The translations under genes and the position numbers were made by a program. From Methanococcus voltae (GTDB taxonomy: Archaea; AGJL01; Methanococci; Methanococcales; Methanococcaceae), in NCBI RefSeq assembly GCF_024807655.1, contig NZ_JANUCR010000005.1:1-64000 (forward strand): a stretch of 64,000 nucleotides of DNA, written 5' to 3'. Positions 49,818 through 58,743 of the stretch are shown piece by piece (the first letter of the stretch is position 1; each line of letters begins with the position of its first letter). The notes beneath the pieces were generated by a model, which saw only the letters and a program-made list of their open reading frames with translations, ran no database searches and was not told the origin of the DNA.

Positions 49818-49891
49818 CGGGCCCGAAGGGATTCGAACCCTCGACCGCCTGGTTAAAAGCCAGGCGCTCTACCAGACTAAGCTACGGGCCC
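49818..49891 (-). tRNA. tRNA-Lys (UUU), distal copy
   Basis: Cloverleaf with acceptor GGGCCCG/CGGGCCC, discriminator G, anticodon loop CTTTTAA (anticodon TTT) closed by CCTGG/CCAGG, and T arm GAGGGTTCGAATCCCTT. CCA is not encoded. It is identical to the copy at 50191-50264. Confidence 0.97.
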
Positions 49892-49973
49892 AAGTCTTAC
49901 GAAAAGTACACAAATACCTATGCTATAATTATAAGTTAAATAGTGCAGAATTATATTTCATATAAATATAAAG

Positions 49974-50048
49974 CGCCCTGGCCGGGATTTGAACCCGAGT
50001 CACAGGAGTGACAGTCCTGTATGATAGGCCGAGCTACACCACCAGGGC
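49974..50048 (-). tRNA. tRNA-Asp (GUC), proximal copy
   Basis: Same 75 bases as the distal copy: acceptor GCCCTGG, anticodon GTC, discriminator G. It follows the proximal 5S gene in the transcript. Confidence 0.97.
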
Positions 50049-50061
50049 ATAATAAAAAAAG

Positions 50062-50180
50062 TGATCGGCAGCGTCATCTTGTTCCCACCATATGGCAGTA
50101 CTTAAGAAATCGCTGGAGGGCTTAATTTCCGAGATCGGAATGGGATCGGATGGGACACCTCCGCTATGACCGCCGTATCA
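50062..50180 (-). rRNA. 5S rRNA, proximal copy
   Basis: Same extent and fold as the distal 5S gene, with one base change near the 5' end (GGCGGTCATAG here, GGCGGTTATAG in the distal copy). Confidence 0.96.
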
Positions 50181-50190
50181 ACAGCTAAAA

Positions 50191-50264
50191 CGGGCCCGAA
50201 GGGATTCGAACCCTCGACCGCCTGGTTAAAAGCCAGGCGCTCTACCAGACTAAGCTACGGGCCC
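50191..50264 (-). tRNA. tRNA-Lys (UUU), proximal copy
   Basis: Identical to the distal tRNA-Lys, anticodon TTT. Only five bases separate it from the upstream tRNA-Tyr gene, so both come from one transcript. Confidence 0.97.
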
Positions 50265-50269
50265 AAGAG

Positions 50270-50343
50270 TCCCGCGAGCCGGATTTGAACCAGCGACATG
50301 CGGATCTACAGTCCGCCGTTCTACCAGTCTGAACTATCGCGGG
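50270..50343 (-). tRNA. tRNA-Tyr (GUA)
   Basis: Acceptor CCCGCGA/TCGCGGG with discriminator A, anticodon loop CTGTAGA (anticodon GTA) closed by GCGGA/TCCGC, T arm with TGGTTCAAATCCGG. The C1-G72 pair is typical of archaeal tRNA-Tyr. No intron. Confidence 0.96.
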
Positions 50344-50417
50344 ATAATTCTTGGATATGCTTCTGATATGCTATTTCCTAACATTTACGTATGCTTATTT
50401 ATATTTATTAAATTAAA

Positions 50418-50494
50418 TGGTGGGCCTGCCCAGATTCGAACTGGGGTTTCAGGATCCCAAATCCCAAAGGATGACCAGGCTACCCCACAGGCCC
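50418..50494 (-). tRNA. tRNA-Pro (UGG), CCA encoded
   Basis: Acceptor GGGCCTG/CAGGCCC, discriminator A followed by an encoded CCA (50418-50420). Anticodon loop TTTGGGA (anticodon TGG), T arm CCCAGTTCGAATCTGGG. It is the only member of this operon with a templated CCA. Confidence 0.95.
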
Positions 50495-50529
50495 AAGTAA
50501 AAGTCTTAAGTCTATTGCCTAAGAACTCA

Positions 50530-50603
50530 AGCCCCAGGGGGGATTCGAACCCCCGACCACCTGATTACAAGTCAGGCGCTCTACCAGGCTGAGCCACTGA
50601 GGC
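50530..50603 (-). tRNA. tRNA-Thr (UGU)
   Basis: Acceptor GCCTCAG/CTGGGGC with discriminator T, anticodon loop CTTGTAA (anticodon TGT) closed by CCTGA/TCAGG, T arm GGGGGTTCGAATCCCCC. It is the first gene of the operon, about 15-20 bases behind the start box. Confidence 0.96.
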
Positions 50604-50616
50604 AATCTTTTATTTT

Positions 50617-50657
50617 ACTTGCACAATGACTAACGCTATTATACTATATAAATGTTT
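50617..50657 (-). promoter_or_regulatory. Stable-RNA promoter of the tRNA/5S operon
   Basis: On the minus strand, AAACATTTATATA (50645-50657) fits the Methanococcus box A consensus AAANNTTTATATA exactly. TGCAAGT (50617-50623) is an exact box B, where transcription starts. The spacing (about 21 bases between the boxes) and the position just before tRNA-Thr agree with the published stable-RNA promoters of this genus. Confidence 0.9.
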
Positions 50658-50812
50658 CCATCATTTATAAAATTAAATTTATATATATTTAAATATCCGC
50701 ATCAATTTGAGATTTGATTTAGTATCGTAGTATTTATTACAAATTAATATAAAATAATATAAAATAAAAATATATTAAAAATATATTAAAAATAAAAATA
50801 AAAAAGGTTTAT

Positions 50813-51718
50813 TTAATTTCCTCTTTTTGCCAATAATTGTTCTTCAGGTATTTCGTCAATATTAATACCCACCATAGGCTCCCCTAAGTTTTTACTTACT
50901 TCTGCAATTAATTCTGGCTTATCATAGTTGTAAGTAGCTTCAACAATAGCTTTTGCTCTTTTTTCAGGGTCTCCTGACTTAAAGATACCTGAACCAACAA
51001 ACACGCCATCACAACCCATTTGCATCATTAAAGCCGCATCTGCAGGTGTAGCAATTCCACCTGCTGCAAAATTAACTACAGGTAATCTTTTTAATTTTGC
51101 AACTTCGTAAACTAAGTCAATAGGTACTTTTAACTCATTTCTCGCTAATTGAACTAATTCAGCATCCAAACCCATTTCAGCGTATCCTACAACTCTTGCA
51201 ATACCTTCGTTCATTGCTCTCATGTGTTTTACAGCTTCTACAACGTTTCCAGTACCTGCTTCTCCTTTTGTTCTTATCATAGCTGCTCCTTCATCAATTC
51301 TTCTAAGAGCTTCGCCCAAGTTTCTTGCACCACAAACAAATGGCACGGTGAAAGCTTTTTTAGCAATGTGATTTACTTCGTCAGCAGGGGTTAAAACTTC
51401 ACTTTCGTCAACCATGTCTGTACCTAATGATTCCAAAACTTGAGCTTCTACATCATGACCAATTCTTGCTTTTGCCATTACAGGGATTGAAACTGCATCG
51501 ATTATTTCGAGTATCATTTCAGGGTCTGACATTCTTGCAACGCCACCTTGTACCCTAATATCGGCAGGAACTCTTTCTAATGCCATAACTGCAGTAGCAC
51601 CAGCTTCTTCTGCAATTTTTGCTTGTTCAACATTTGTAACATCCATTACAACGCCGTGTTTAACCATTTTTGCAAATCCTCTTTTAAGTACGTCTGTACC
51701 CACAAGTTTTTTACTCAT
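50813..51718 (-). CDS. pdxS: Pyridoxal 5'-phosphate synthase PdxS
   Basis: This barrel subunit makes PLP from ribose 5-phosphate, glyceraldehyde 3-phosphate and ammonia. The 301-residue protein shows [15 protein letters not shown] (first residues approximate), [20 protein letters not shown] with the second active-site lysine, and [22 protein letters not shown] (shown in part). The glutaminase partner PdxT is not adjacent. GGTGAGATA precedes the ATG. Confidence 0.97.
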   Translation of the reverse strand: MSKKLVGTDVLKRGFAKMVKHGVVMDVTNVEQAKIAEEAGATAVMALERVPADIRVQGGVARMSDPEMILEIIDAVSIPVMAKARIGHDVEAQVLESLGTDMVDESEVLTPADEVNHIAKKAFTVPFVCGARNLGEALRRIDEGAAMIRTKGEAGTGNVVEAVKHMRAMNEGIARVVGYAEMGLDAELVQLARNELKVPIDLVYEVAKLKRLPVVNFAAGGIATPADAALMMQMGCDGVFVGSGIFKSGDPEKRAKAIVEATYNYDKPELIAEVSKNLGEPMVGINIDEIPEEQLLAKRGN

Positions 51719-52045
51719 TATCTCACCAATAGCTGTTAAATAAATATTCTGATTTAATCAGTTGATTATAATTTATTTTAAATATATATTTCAAAAAATA
51801 ATTACAATGTACTATATTATATACTTTAACATATTACGTTTAAAAGTTAAAATTCAGATTTAGTAATTCTACTTATTACAATGATTTTAATTATTCTAAT
51901 TTATGAATATATATCCAAATATAAAAAATTAATTATGACATACTAATTCAGTATTATTAATATGAAAGTTTAAAATACATAATATAAAAATATATTAATT
52001 ACTACAACTTATAATGTAGTAGATGTTATTTATAAAGGTGATATT
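51719..52045. other. Intergenic between divergent pdxS and the CBS gene
   Basis: 327 bases with both promoters. A palindrome CTGATT-T-AATCAG (51749-51761) lies 31-43 bases before pdxS, close to its likely transcription start. No gene is seen. Confidence 0.45.
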
Positions 52046-52534
52046 GTGGAAATTGACACTGCTTTAGCAAGATATCATCACCTGCAAATCAAAGAGATAA
52101 TGCCAACAAAAGAAGATATGCCTATAGTATGCATAAATGATTCTGTATCTGATGTATTAAATCTATTAAGAACAAGACATCACGTATGGGTGATTGATAC
52201 AAAAAATGATAACAATTTAGAAGGTATCATCAGATATTTAGACGTAATTGATTTTTTACTACCGCCCAGCAAACATAAAATTTATATGGGAAGTTCAACA
52301 TCAATCTTAAAATCAATTATAGGTGGTGCAAATACAGTTAAAGAAATACTTCAACCAAATCCATTAACTATTAATCAAAATAACACAGTATTGGAAGTTT
52401 TAACTAAAATGGAGCAGTACAAGGTTCAAATTATTGGTGTAGTTGATGACGATAATAAATTAGTTGGAGAAATTAGTTTAAAAATCTTAATAAGACAATT
52501 TATGGACTTATGTTTAGGCCCTAAAGGTTGTTAA
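52046..52534 (+). CDS. Two-CBS-domain protein
   Basis: The 162-residue protein consists of two CBS motifs (about 15-70 and 98-155), with PIVCINDSVSDVLNLLRTRHHVWVID (shown in part) and NTVLEVLTKMEQYKVQIIGVVDDDNKLVGE in the second. Such pairs bind adenine nucleotides or SAM and usually regulate a partner; no fused catalytic domain is present. The start is GTG with GGTGATATT directly upstream. It is followed, after a spacer, by the antiporter. Confidence 0.88.
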   Translation: MEIDTALARYHHLQIKEIMPTKEDMPIVCINDSVSDVLNLLRTRHHVWVIDTKNDNNLEGIIRYLDVIDFLLPPSKHKIYMGSSTSILKSIIGGANTVKEILQPNPLTINQNNTVLEVLTKMEQYKVQIIGVVDDDNKLVGEISLKILIRQFMDLCLGPKGC

Positions 52535-52905
52535 GTTAGTAATTATAAAGCATTATTAATTAAAAATATTGAAAATATTAAGATTAAATACATAAATATT
52601 GATATATCCCCACATTATATTATTAAGGATAAGATTGTTGTTTGCATTAATAAACAGGTTATAATTTGATTTTATTTTGTTATTAGTTATTTTTAAGAAA
52701 TTTACCTGTTAATCCACCGATATAATTCATTAATGCTATTTAAATTTAAAATAAGATTATTAATAGCCATATTAGCTAATTTAATAAAGATTTGAAAATT
52801 TAAGAAGTTATTAATTATATTATGTCATAATACTAATTTAAAATTAAAATTAAAATTAAAAACCATTATCAAAAATAAAAAATTTTATAGATATCGGTGA
52901 TTCAA
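52535..52905. other. Intergenic before the antiporter
   Basis: 371 bases, A+T-rich. AACAGGT near 52649 and ACCTGTT near 52705 could pair across about 47 bases. Otherwise I see no gene or ordered element. Confidence 0.4.
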
Positions 52906-54084
52906 ATGGATTACAGCTGGGTTTTATTAACCCTGGGCATTTCACTAATCGCAGGAAAATTGGGCGACCACCTCATGGAAAAATTAAAATTGCCTGGCGT
53001 ATTAGGTGAAATATTAATGGGTATGCTTCTTGGAAATTTAATATACTTTGGATTTATTGACGGGCATCACCTAACATTACATAACAATGAAATATTTGAA
53101 TTTTTATCAAAAATGGGAATCATATTCTTATTGTTCCTAGGTGGTTTAGATACAAATATTGCAGAAGTTAAAAAAACAGGCTTAATAGCTACGGTATCCA
53201 CAGTATTTGGCGTTTTGTTTCCATTGGTTATGGGTTATCTTGCACTATTGTATGTAGGTTATCCCCCACAGGAAGCTTTTGCTGCAGGTGTAATATTAAC
53301 TGCGACGAGTATTGGACTTACTGTTCGTGTTATGATGGATTTAGGCGTTTTAAAAACAGATGTTGGGTACGCTTCACTAAGCGCAAGTATTATGGATGAC
53401 TTTTTAGGAATTATGCTGATAATCTTCGTAGTAGGTATGGGTGATTTAACTTCTTTATTCGGTAAATTAGGCCTATTTGTGATAATAGGTTTCGTAGGCT
53501 GGAAACTTATCGGAAAATATATCTCCTTTGCAGAAAAATTGCATGTTCAAAGAGGCATACTTTCATTTATATTGGCTTTATTATTCATATTTTCATTTCT
53601 TGCAGAAAACTGGTTCGAAGCAGCTATTGAAGGCTCTTTCTTAGCAGGTTTAATTCTTTCAAAAACTCCCGAAGGTAAAGCAGTTATGAATGATATAAAA
53701 ACTATAGGTTATAGTTTTTTAATACCGTTATTCTTCGTATACACAGGTGCAAGTTTAGATTTGGGCGTGTTTGGAAACTATGATGCTTTAAGCTTAGCAG
53801 TAATCCTAACTGTTGTAGCGGTGATAAGTAAAGTTGCAGGTAGGGGATTAGGTGCTAAATTAATGGGTTGGAATACAAAAAAATCCTTACAAATGGGTAT
53901 CGGCTCAATACCTCGTGCAGAAATAGCACTTATAAACCTGATGGTTGCAATTAATGCAGGGATTATATCCCAAGGTAATATACCAAAATTCATTGCTGCT
54001 ACATTGATATTCATTACAGTTTCGATATTGATAACCCCTCCATTGTTAAAATGGGCTTTTAAAGATGAATGTACATTGAATTAA
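52906..54084 (+). CDS. Cation/proton antiporter, CPA2 (KefB/NapA) family
   Basis: This Na+/H+ or K+/H+ exchanger has 392 residues and about 12-13 membrane helices. Family features are LPGVLGEILMGMLLGN early, FLLFLGGLDTNIAE, the unwound-helix region TSIGLTVRVMMDLG, SASIMDDFLGIML with the ion-binding Asp pair position, and GIGSIPRAEIALI. No TrkA-N domain is attached. The ATG at 52906 is chosen because GGTGATTCAA is upstream; a GTG at 52897 lies inside that site. Ion choice cannot be read from the sequence. Confidence 0.9.
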   Translation: MDYSWVLLTLGISLIAGKLGDHLMEKLKLPGVLGEILMGMLLGNLIYFGFIDGHHLTLHNNEIFEFLSKMGIIFLLFLGGLDTNIAEVKKTGLIATVSTVFGVLFPLVMGYLALLYVGYPPQEAFAAGVILTATSIGLTVRVMMDLGVLKTDVGYASLSASIMDDFLGIMLIIFVVGMGDLTSLFGKLGLFVIIGFVGWKLIGKYISFAEKLHVQRGILSFILALLFIFSFLAENWFEAAIEGSFLAGLILSKTPEGKAVMNDIKTIGYSFLIPLFFVYTGASLDLGVFGNYDALSLAVILTVVAVISKVAGRGLGAKLMGWNTKKSLQMGIGSIPRAEIALINLMVAINAGIISQGNIPKFIAATLIFITVSILITPPLLKWAFKDECTLN

Positions 54085-54312
54085 TTACTATGCACATAAT
54101 AAAAAAATAAAAAGAATTATTGATAAAAAATAATGATTACAAAAATTAATAAATGTTAAGTATATATGGTGAATAAAAACCTCGTAAGCCATAAGATAAA
54201 TTAAATCATTATTTTTTTATAGTAAAATAGTATTTAATATTATAGTGTACAAATTATTAATAAATAAAAAATAAAACTAACCATTAAAAACAAGGTAAAT
54301 ATTGGTGATATT

Positions 54313-54489
54313 ATGGTATACGCTGTAAACGCTGAAGAATGTATTGCATGTGGTGCATGTGTTCCTGTATGTGCTGTTGAAGCAATTTCAGAAATGGATG
54401 ATGGAAAAGCAGTTATCGACGCTAACAAATGTAATGATTGCGGAGACTGTGCTGACGTATGTCCAGTTGAATGTATAAAACAACAATAA
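54313..54489 (+). CDS. 2[4Fe-4S] ferredoxin
   Basis: This small gene encodes 58 residues. Two clostridial-type cluster motifs are complete: C10, C13, C16, C20 (CIACGACVPVC) and C40, C43, C46, C50 (CNDCGDCADVCP). The protein is acidic with the usual pseudo-twofold symmetry. Ferredoxins of this size carry electrons between CO dehydrogenase, hydrogenases, oxidoreductases and formylmethanofuran dehydrogenase in methanogens. GGTGATATT lies directly before the ATG, the standard site. It is a single gene. Confidence 0.95.
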   Translation: MVYAVNAEECIACGACVPVCAVEAISEMDDGKAVIDANKCNDCGDCADVCPVECIKQQ

Positions 54490-54594
54490 TATAATAATAA
54501 GTAATATTAAAAGATTATAATAATTAATGTAAAAATATAAATTCTATTTTTTAATTTTTAAGTAACTTCGATAAAAAAATAAAAATATAATAAT

Positions 54595-55785
54595 TTACTG
54601 ATTTTGAGCCATCCAATTTTCTAAAGTAGTTTTTTGCTCGTATTTTTTGATTTTAACAGGTGTTTTGGAAATATAACCGTATTCTCCCCCTCCACCAGGG
54701 TAAATATTAATAGTATTATTTCTAAATTTCTCGACCGTTTGCCCCACAGTTTCGTGTATAGCTTTTAAAGCCCCTATGTCCGATTTTATCAATATTTCAA
54801 TCTCATTTTTAAAGTTATGCAAATAATTATCATATAGTGTTTGAACTGATTTCGTATTCACACCTTTGCCAATTGAAAAAGATATTATTTCTGCTAATGG
54901 TATTATTCTATGATAAGGAGGCCTAAAATCGGGGTGGATTACTTTTTTATCCTTTGAAAGCTCTTTAGAACGTTCTAAAACTCCTTTTTTAATTGTACCA
55001 CCACATTCCCTACATTTGAATTTGAATTTAATTGCATCTTCAATATCATACCTCAAATAGCATTTTGTACATGCCGTAGTATGATATTTACCTAAATTAG
55101 GGTCTAATCCGTAATTAGCAACTATTTTATTATTTTTTATTGCATTTCTAATTTCTTCAAAATTATGCTCAATATCGCCCACGTTTGAAATTTCCATTTG
55201 ATTAAATTCCCTACCCATTCTATGAGGATAAAAAGAATGTGCATCAGAATTGCTTAAAAACGGTATATCTCGCAATTCTTCTACCATATCTGCCATATCG
55301 GTATCTGCAGATAACCCCAATTCAATATAATCTGGTTTTTTACCATAACAATCATAAACGGAATTATAAGTTTTGTAAAGACTTGTCCAAGGTGTAAAAA
55401 CGTGAGCAGGACCTATTAAACCACCTAATTCTTTTACAATATCCATTATTTCCTTACCATCTAACGAAACATTTGGTCTACCTTCATAACCTATGTTTTT
55501 AGAATGACTTGATAGATAATTAATTAAATCATTTGTTTGTGCCAAATTTGGTAAAATTATTAAATGGTGAACTCGATGTTTATCCTCTATTTCAGTTGTA
55601 AGTACTAAATTATCATCTAAATGGTTTTTTATCTCGTCTAACCATTTTGGATTTAAACAATCGCCCGTACCAATTATATCCAACCCTTTTAATTTACCAT
55701 ATTTTACAATATTATCTATACTCATAAATTTAGACGTTCCTTTTGAATATTTAGAATGGAGGTGTAAATCAGTGTTTGCTATCAT
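54595..55785 (-). CDS. Endonuclease Q (PHP domain DNA repair enzyme)
   Basis: It nicks DNA 5' of deaminated bases (hypoxanthine, uracil, xanthine) and AP sites. The 396-residue protein has an N-terminal PHP metal site (NTDLHLHSKYS), DIIGTGDCLNPKW, GLIGPAHVFTPW, FLSNSDAHSFYPHRMGRE, and a zinc finger CTKC...CREC at about residues 236-263. A helical domain and a C-terminal GGGGEYG follow. This composition is that of EndoQ, found in Thermococcales and methanogens. It overlaps no neighbour and is divergent from pus10. Confidence 0.9.
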   Translation of the reverse strand: MIANTDLHLHSKYSKGTSKFMSIDNIVKYGKLKGLDIIGTGDCLNPKWLDEIKNHLDDNLVLTTEIEDKHRVHHLIILPNLAQTNDLINYLSSHSKNIGYEGRPNVSLDGKEIMDIVKELGGLIGPAHVFTPWTSLYKTYNSVYDCYGKKPDYIELGLSADTDMADMVEELRDIPFLSNSDAHSFYPHRMGREFNQMEISNVGDIEHNFEEIRNAIKNNKIVANYGLDPNLGKYHTTACTKCYLRYDIEDAIKFKFKCRECGGTIKKGVLERSKELSKDKKVIHPDFRPPYHRIIPLAEIISFSIGKGVNTKSVQTLYDNYLHNFKNEIEILIKSDIGALKAIHETVGQTVEKFRNNTINIYPGGGGEYGYISKTPVKIKKYEQKTTLENWMAQNQ

Positions 55786-56120
55786 TTTATCACAAATATT
55801 TTAAAATTAACGAATAATTTTTTTATAAACTTGATTCAATCGGTTTTTAAATAATATTTAATTATTTTTTTAATTAAGTTTTAATTAAGTTTTAATTAAG
55901 TTTTAATTAATTTTTTAGTTATTCTTAATTAACATGCTTATCTTAATATATCAATATCTCGCTATATTGTATAATATTTTATATTATTTTATAATATATT
56001 GTATTAACTTATAATATAATTATGTATTAAGTATACTGATTTAATTAATGATTTAAAAATATAATAAATTTTACAGAAAAAGGATTTCAATACAATTTAA
56101 AACCAGATTATGGTGATATT
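55786..56120. other. Intergenic between divergent endonuclease Q and pus10
   Basis: 335 bases holding both promoters and the 11-bp tandem repeat (55868-55911). The remaining sequence is very A+T-rich with TATA-like runs between 55940 and 56030. Confidence 0.5.
55868..55911. repeat. Tandem repeat TTTTAATTAAG, 11-bp unit x4
   Basis: Four head-to-tail copies (the last ends T instead of G), in the promoter region of endonuclease Q, about 85-125 bases before its start. Confidence 0.85.
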
Positions 56121-57680
56121 ATGGATTATGAAAACAAGATATTACAAAAATATAATTTATGTAATAGATGCTATGGCAGAATTTATGCCAAATTAATGAG
56201 AATGGGCAACAAAGATAGAGGAACTTCGATAAAAACCGTCATAGCAATGAATTTTGAGGAAAAACTTAAAGATTTAATTGAAGAAAAAAATAACTTAATT
56301 GATATAATTTCAAATTCTCAAGATATTAATGAAAATGAAGAAATTGATGAAAATACTAAAAATAATGAAGATACTGAAAATAAAGCTGATGACAAAAGTC
56401 AAAGTAATGAAGAAAAAATTCAGGAAATTGATGAAAAAATAAACATAATTAAAGAAAATTTAACACTTTTGAGAAAAACAGGATTAAACGGAATTAAAAA
56501 CGAGTATATAATTGAAGAATTGCTAAAAGACGATATAACCCGGGAGGAAAATGAATCGGAGGAAAATGAATCTAACATATTTTTAACACCAGAACAGAAA
56601 TGTCCCTGGTGTAAAGATGTATTTAATATTCAAAATCTTGAAGAAATAGCTGATAAAATAGTAGAAGCCCTTTCAGAATACGAATTCGACCGTTTTTTAA
56701 TAGGTACACGTCTTCCAAAAAGAATAAAAGAATTAGAAAAAGATTTAGAAACTACATTCAATGAAAAAAATACGGAAAGTTTAAGAAACGAATTTGGCCG
56801 GGAACTTGGAAAAATTTTAACCAAAAAATTAGAAAAACCGGTGGATAAAGAAACTCCTGACATTGTAGTTATGGTAAATCCATATAATCAAAAAATATAC
56901 TTACAAATAAACCCGATATTTATCAAAGGACGATACAGAAAAACCAAAAGAGGAATTCCGCAAAGTCATTGGGATTGTAGAAGTTGTAGAGGAAAGGGTT
57001 GTGAAAAATGTAATTTCACAGGTAAGCAATACCCGACCTCTGTTGAGGAGATAATTGCAGAACCAGTTATGAATATCGCAAAAGGTAGTGGAGAAGCATT
57101 ACACGCTGCAGGGCGTGAAGATATAGATGTAAAAATGCTTGGAAAAGGTAGACCATTTGTTATTGAAGTAAAAGAACCTAAAGTTAGAAAAATGGATTTA
57201 CTCAAAATTATGGACGAAATAAATAAAATTGAAGGCGTAGAAGTTTCTGATTTAGAATATGGTGTGAAAAATGATGTAAGATTCTTCAAAAATGAACCTC
57301 ACACAAAAACTTATTGTGCATTGGTGTCAATTGTGGATGAAGAACTCGAAAATCACGACTTTGAAAATGACAAGATAGTAGAATTATCTGAAAAACTTGA
57401 AAATTTAAGAATTGACCAACGAACGCCTCACAGAGTGTCTCACAGGCGTGCAGATTTGGTAAGAGTTAGAAACATATATAAAGCTTGGTGCGAACCTATT
57501 GATGAAAAATCATTTAAACTAACCGTTTATTGTGATGGTGGTTTATATATCAAGGAATTAATTAGCGGAGACGAAGGAAGAACTAAACCTTCAATATCTG
57601 AAATTTTAGACATTCCTTGCTATTGTAAATTACTTACAGTCATGGAAGTACATGATGAAAACAATCCTGCAAATTATTAA
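56121..57680 (+). CDS. pus10: tRNA pseudouridine synthase Pus10
   Basis: It makes pseudouridine 54 and 55 in the T loop of tRNAs. The 519-residue protein has N-terminal zinc cysteines C14, C17 (CNRCYGR) and a second pair in KCPWCK, then a THUMP-like region. The catalytic domain has SHWDCRSCRGKGCEKCNFTGKQYP (shown in part) and AGREDIDVKMLGKGRPFV with the catalytic aspartate. Residues about 62-120 form an acidic, asparagine/glutamate-rich insertion between the zinc cysteine pairs that looks disordered. GGTGATATT precedes the ATG. Confidence 0.94.
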   Translation: MDYENKILQKYNLCNRCYGRIYAKLMRMGNKDRGTSIKTVIAMNFEEKLKDLIEEKNNLIDIISNSQDINENEEIDENTKNNEDTENKADDKSQSNEEKIQEIDEKINIIKENLTLLRKTGLNGIKNEYIIEELLKDDITREENESEENESNIFLTPEQKCPWCKDVFNIQNLEEIADKIVEALSEYEFDRFLIGTRLPKRIKELEKDLETTFNEKNTESLRNEFGRELGKILTKKLEKPVDKETPDIVVMVNPYNQKIYLQINPIFIKGRYRKTKRGIPQSHWDCRSCRGKGCEKCNFTGKQYPTSVEEIIAEPVMNIAKGSGEALHAAGREDIDVKMLGKGRPFVIEVKEPKVRKMDLLKIMDEINKIEGVEVSDLEYGVKNDVRFFKNEPHTKTYCALVSIVDEELENHDFENDKIVELSEKLENLRIDQRTPHRVSHRRADLVRVRNIYKAWCEPIDEKSFKLTVYCDGGLYIKELISGDEGRTKPSISEILDIPCYCKLLTVMEVHDENNPANY

Positions 57681-58026
57681 AACTAAAATTTTTACATTTA
57701 ATCTTTTGAAAAAATATAAATATTAAAAATTATAATTAGTAAAAATTATAAGACAAAAATATAAAAATATAAAAATATAAAAAATATCGTAATATCATAA
57801 ATTATTAATGAATGGATAGGAATAATTATATATATGTAAAATATATATGTAAAAAGATATATTAATCATGGTCATACTATTCATGTTTAATTCGTTAATA
57901 ATCAAAATCTTAAATGAAATTCTAAAAAGTAATTTAGGATAGATTTAGAATATGACGCCAATATGGACCCAATATTTTAAATTCAAGGATTAAAATAAGC
58001 TTATAATGAAACAGCGAGGAGAAACT
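57681..58026. other. Intergenic between pus10 and rpl21e
   Basis: 346 bases. ATATATATGTAAA occurs twice in tandem at about 57828-57855. The last 30 bases contain a GAGGAG ribosome-binding site. No gene is seen. Confidence 0.45.
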
Positions 58027-58320
58027 ATGCAAAAAAGCGAAGGATTTAGAAGCAAAACAAGATATAAATTAAAAAAACACCCAAGACAAAGAGGATTGTT
58101 CCCTTTAACTAGAGCTTTAAGAGTTTACAAAATAGGAGAAACAGTTCACGTTGTGTTAGACCCTTCAGTACAAAAAGGTATGCCACACCCTAAATTCCAC
58201 GGTAAAACTGGTAAAGTTGTTGCTCAAAGAGGTAGTTCATACTTAGTTAAAGTTAAAGATGGTGGAAAATACAAAGATATCATCGCAAGACCTCAACATT
58301 TGAGAGAATCAAAGGCATAA
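58027..58320 (+). CDS. rpl21e: Ribosomal protein eL21
   Basis: This large-subunit protein is shared by archaea and eukaryotes. The basic 97-residue protein has GFRSKTRYKLKKHPRQRG, then a KOW-like barrel with VHVVLDPSVQKGMPHPKFHGKTG (shown in part) and a C-terminal RPQHLRES. The ATG at 58027 follows GAGGAGAAACT; an in-frame ATG at 58006 has no site. It opens the conserved archaeal group eL21-rpoF-DUF655. Confidence 0.97.
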   Translation: MQKSEGFRSKTRYKLKKHPRQRGLFPLTRALRVYKIGETVHVVLDPSVQKGMPHPKFHGKTGKVVAQRGSSYLVKVKDGGKYKDIIARPQHLRESKA

Positions 58321-58419
58321 TTTAACTAATATTTAAAGATAAATATTAACATTTCATTTATTTTTTTAATTATATTATAACAATTTTAAATTTACGAATT
58401 TTTGATTTTGGTGAATAAA

Positions 58420-58743
58420 ATGATTGGTAAAAAATTATTGGCTGAACAATATACCACAATTGCTAATGCTACAGAAATTATGAACGCAAGAGCAGTTATT
58501 GACGAAATGTCATATGAAAATGGTTGTGCATTAGATTATTTAAACAAGTTTTCAGTATTAACAAAAGAAGAAGCTGAAGAGTTATACAAAGAACTTATAG
58601 GGTTAAATGTGGAAAAAAAAGACGCTATGAAAATTATAGACATATTACCTGTTGATATGGAAGATTTAAAAGCAGTATTCTACAAAAAAGACGTCCCTGA
58701 AAATGCAGAAGATATATTGGATGCAATCTGTAAATTAATCTAA
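58420..58743 (+). CDS. rpoF: RNA polymerase subunit Rpo4 (RpoF, Rpb4 homologue)
   Basis: With Rpo7 it forms the stalk of archaeal RNA polymerase. The 107-residue, all-helical protein has the HRDC-like C-terminal region (ELIGLNVEKKDAMKIIDILP). The ATG at 58420 follows GGTGAATAA; earlier in-frame codons precede that site. It lies 99 bases after eL21. Confidence 0.92.
   Translation: MIGKKLLAEQYTTIANATEIMNARAVIDEMSYENGCALDYLNKFSVLTKEEAEELYKELIGLNVEKKDAMKIIDILPVDMEDLKAVFYKKDVPENAEDILDAICKLI

Larger units (their letters stand above)
49597..50267 (-). repeat. Tandem duplication of tRNA-Lys/5S/tRNA-Asp cassette
   Basis: The segment 49597-49894 recurs at 49970-50267 (period 373 bases). The roughly 298-base copies differ by a single base inside the 5S gene. 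The 76-base spacer between them is unique A+T-rich sequence. Confidence 0.95.

Noticed and set aside
52649-52711. Long-range pairing AACAGGT/ACCTGTT before the antiporter
   Set aside because: 7 bp across a 47-base loop is weak and without further structure.
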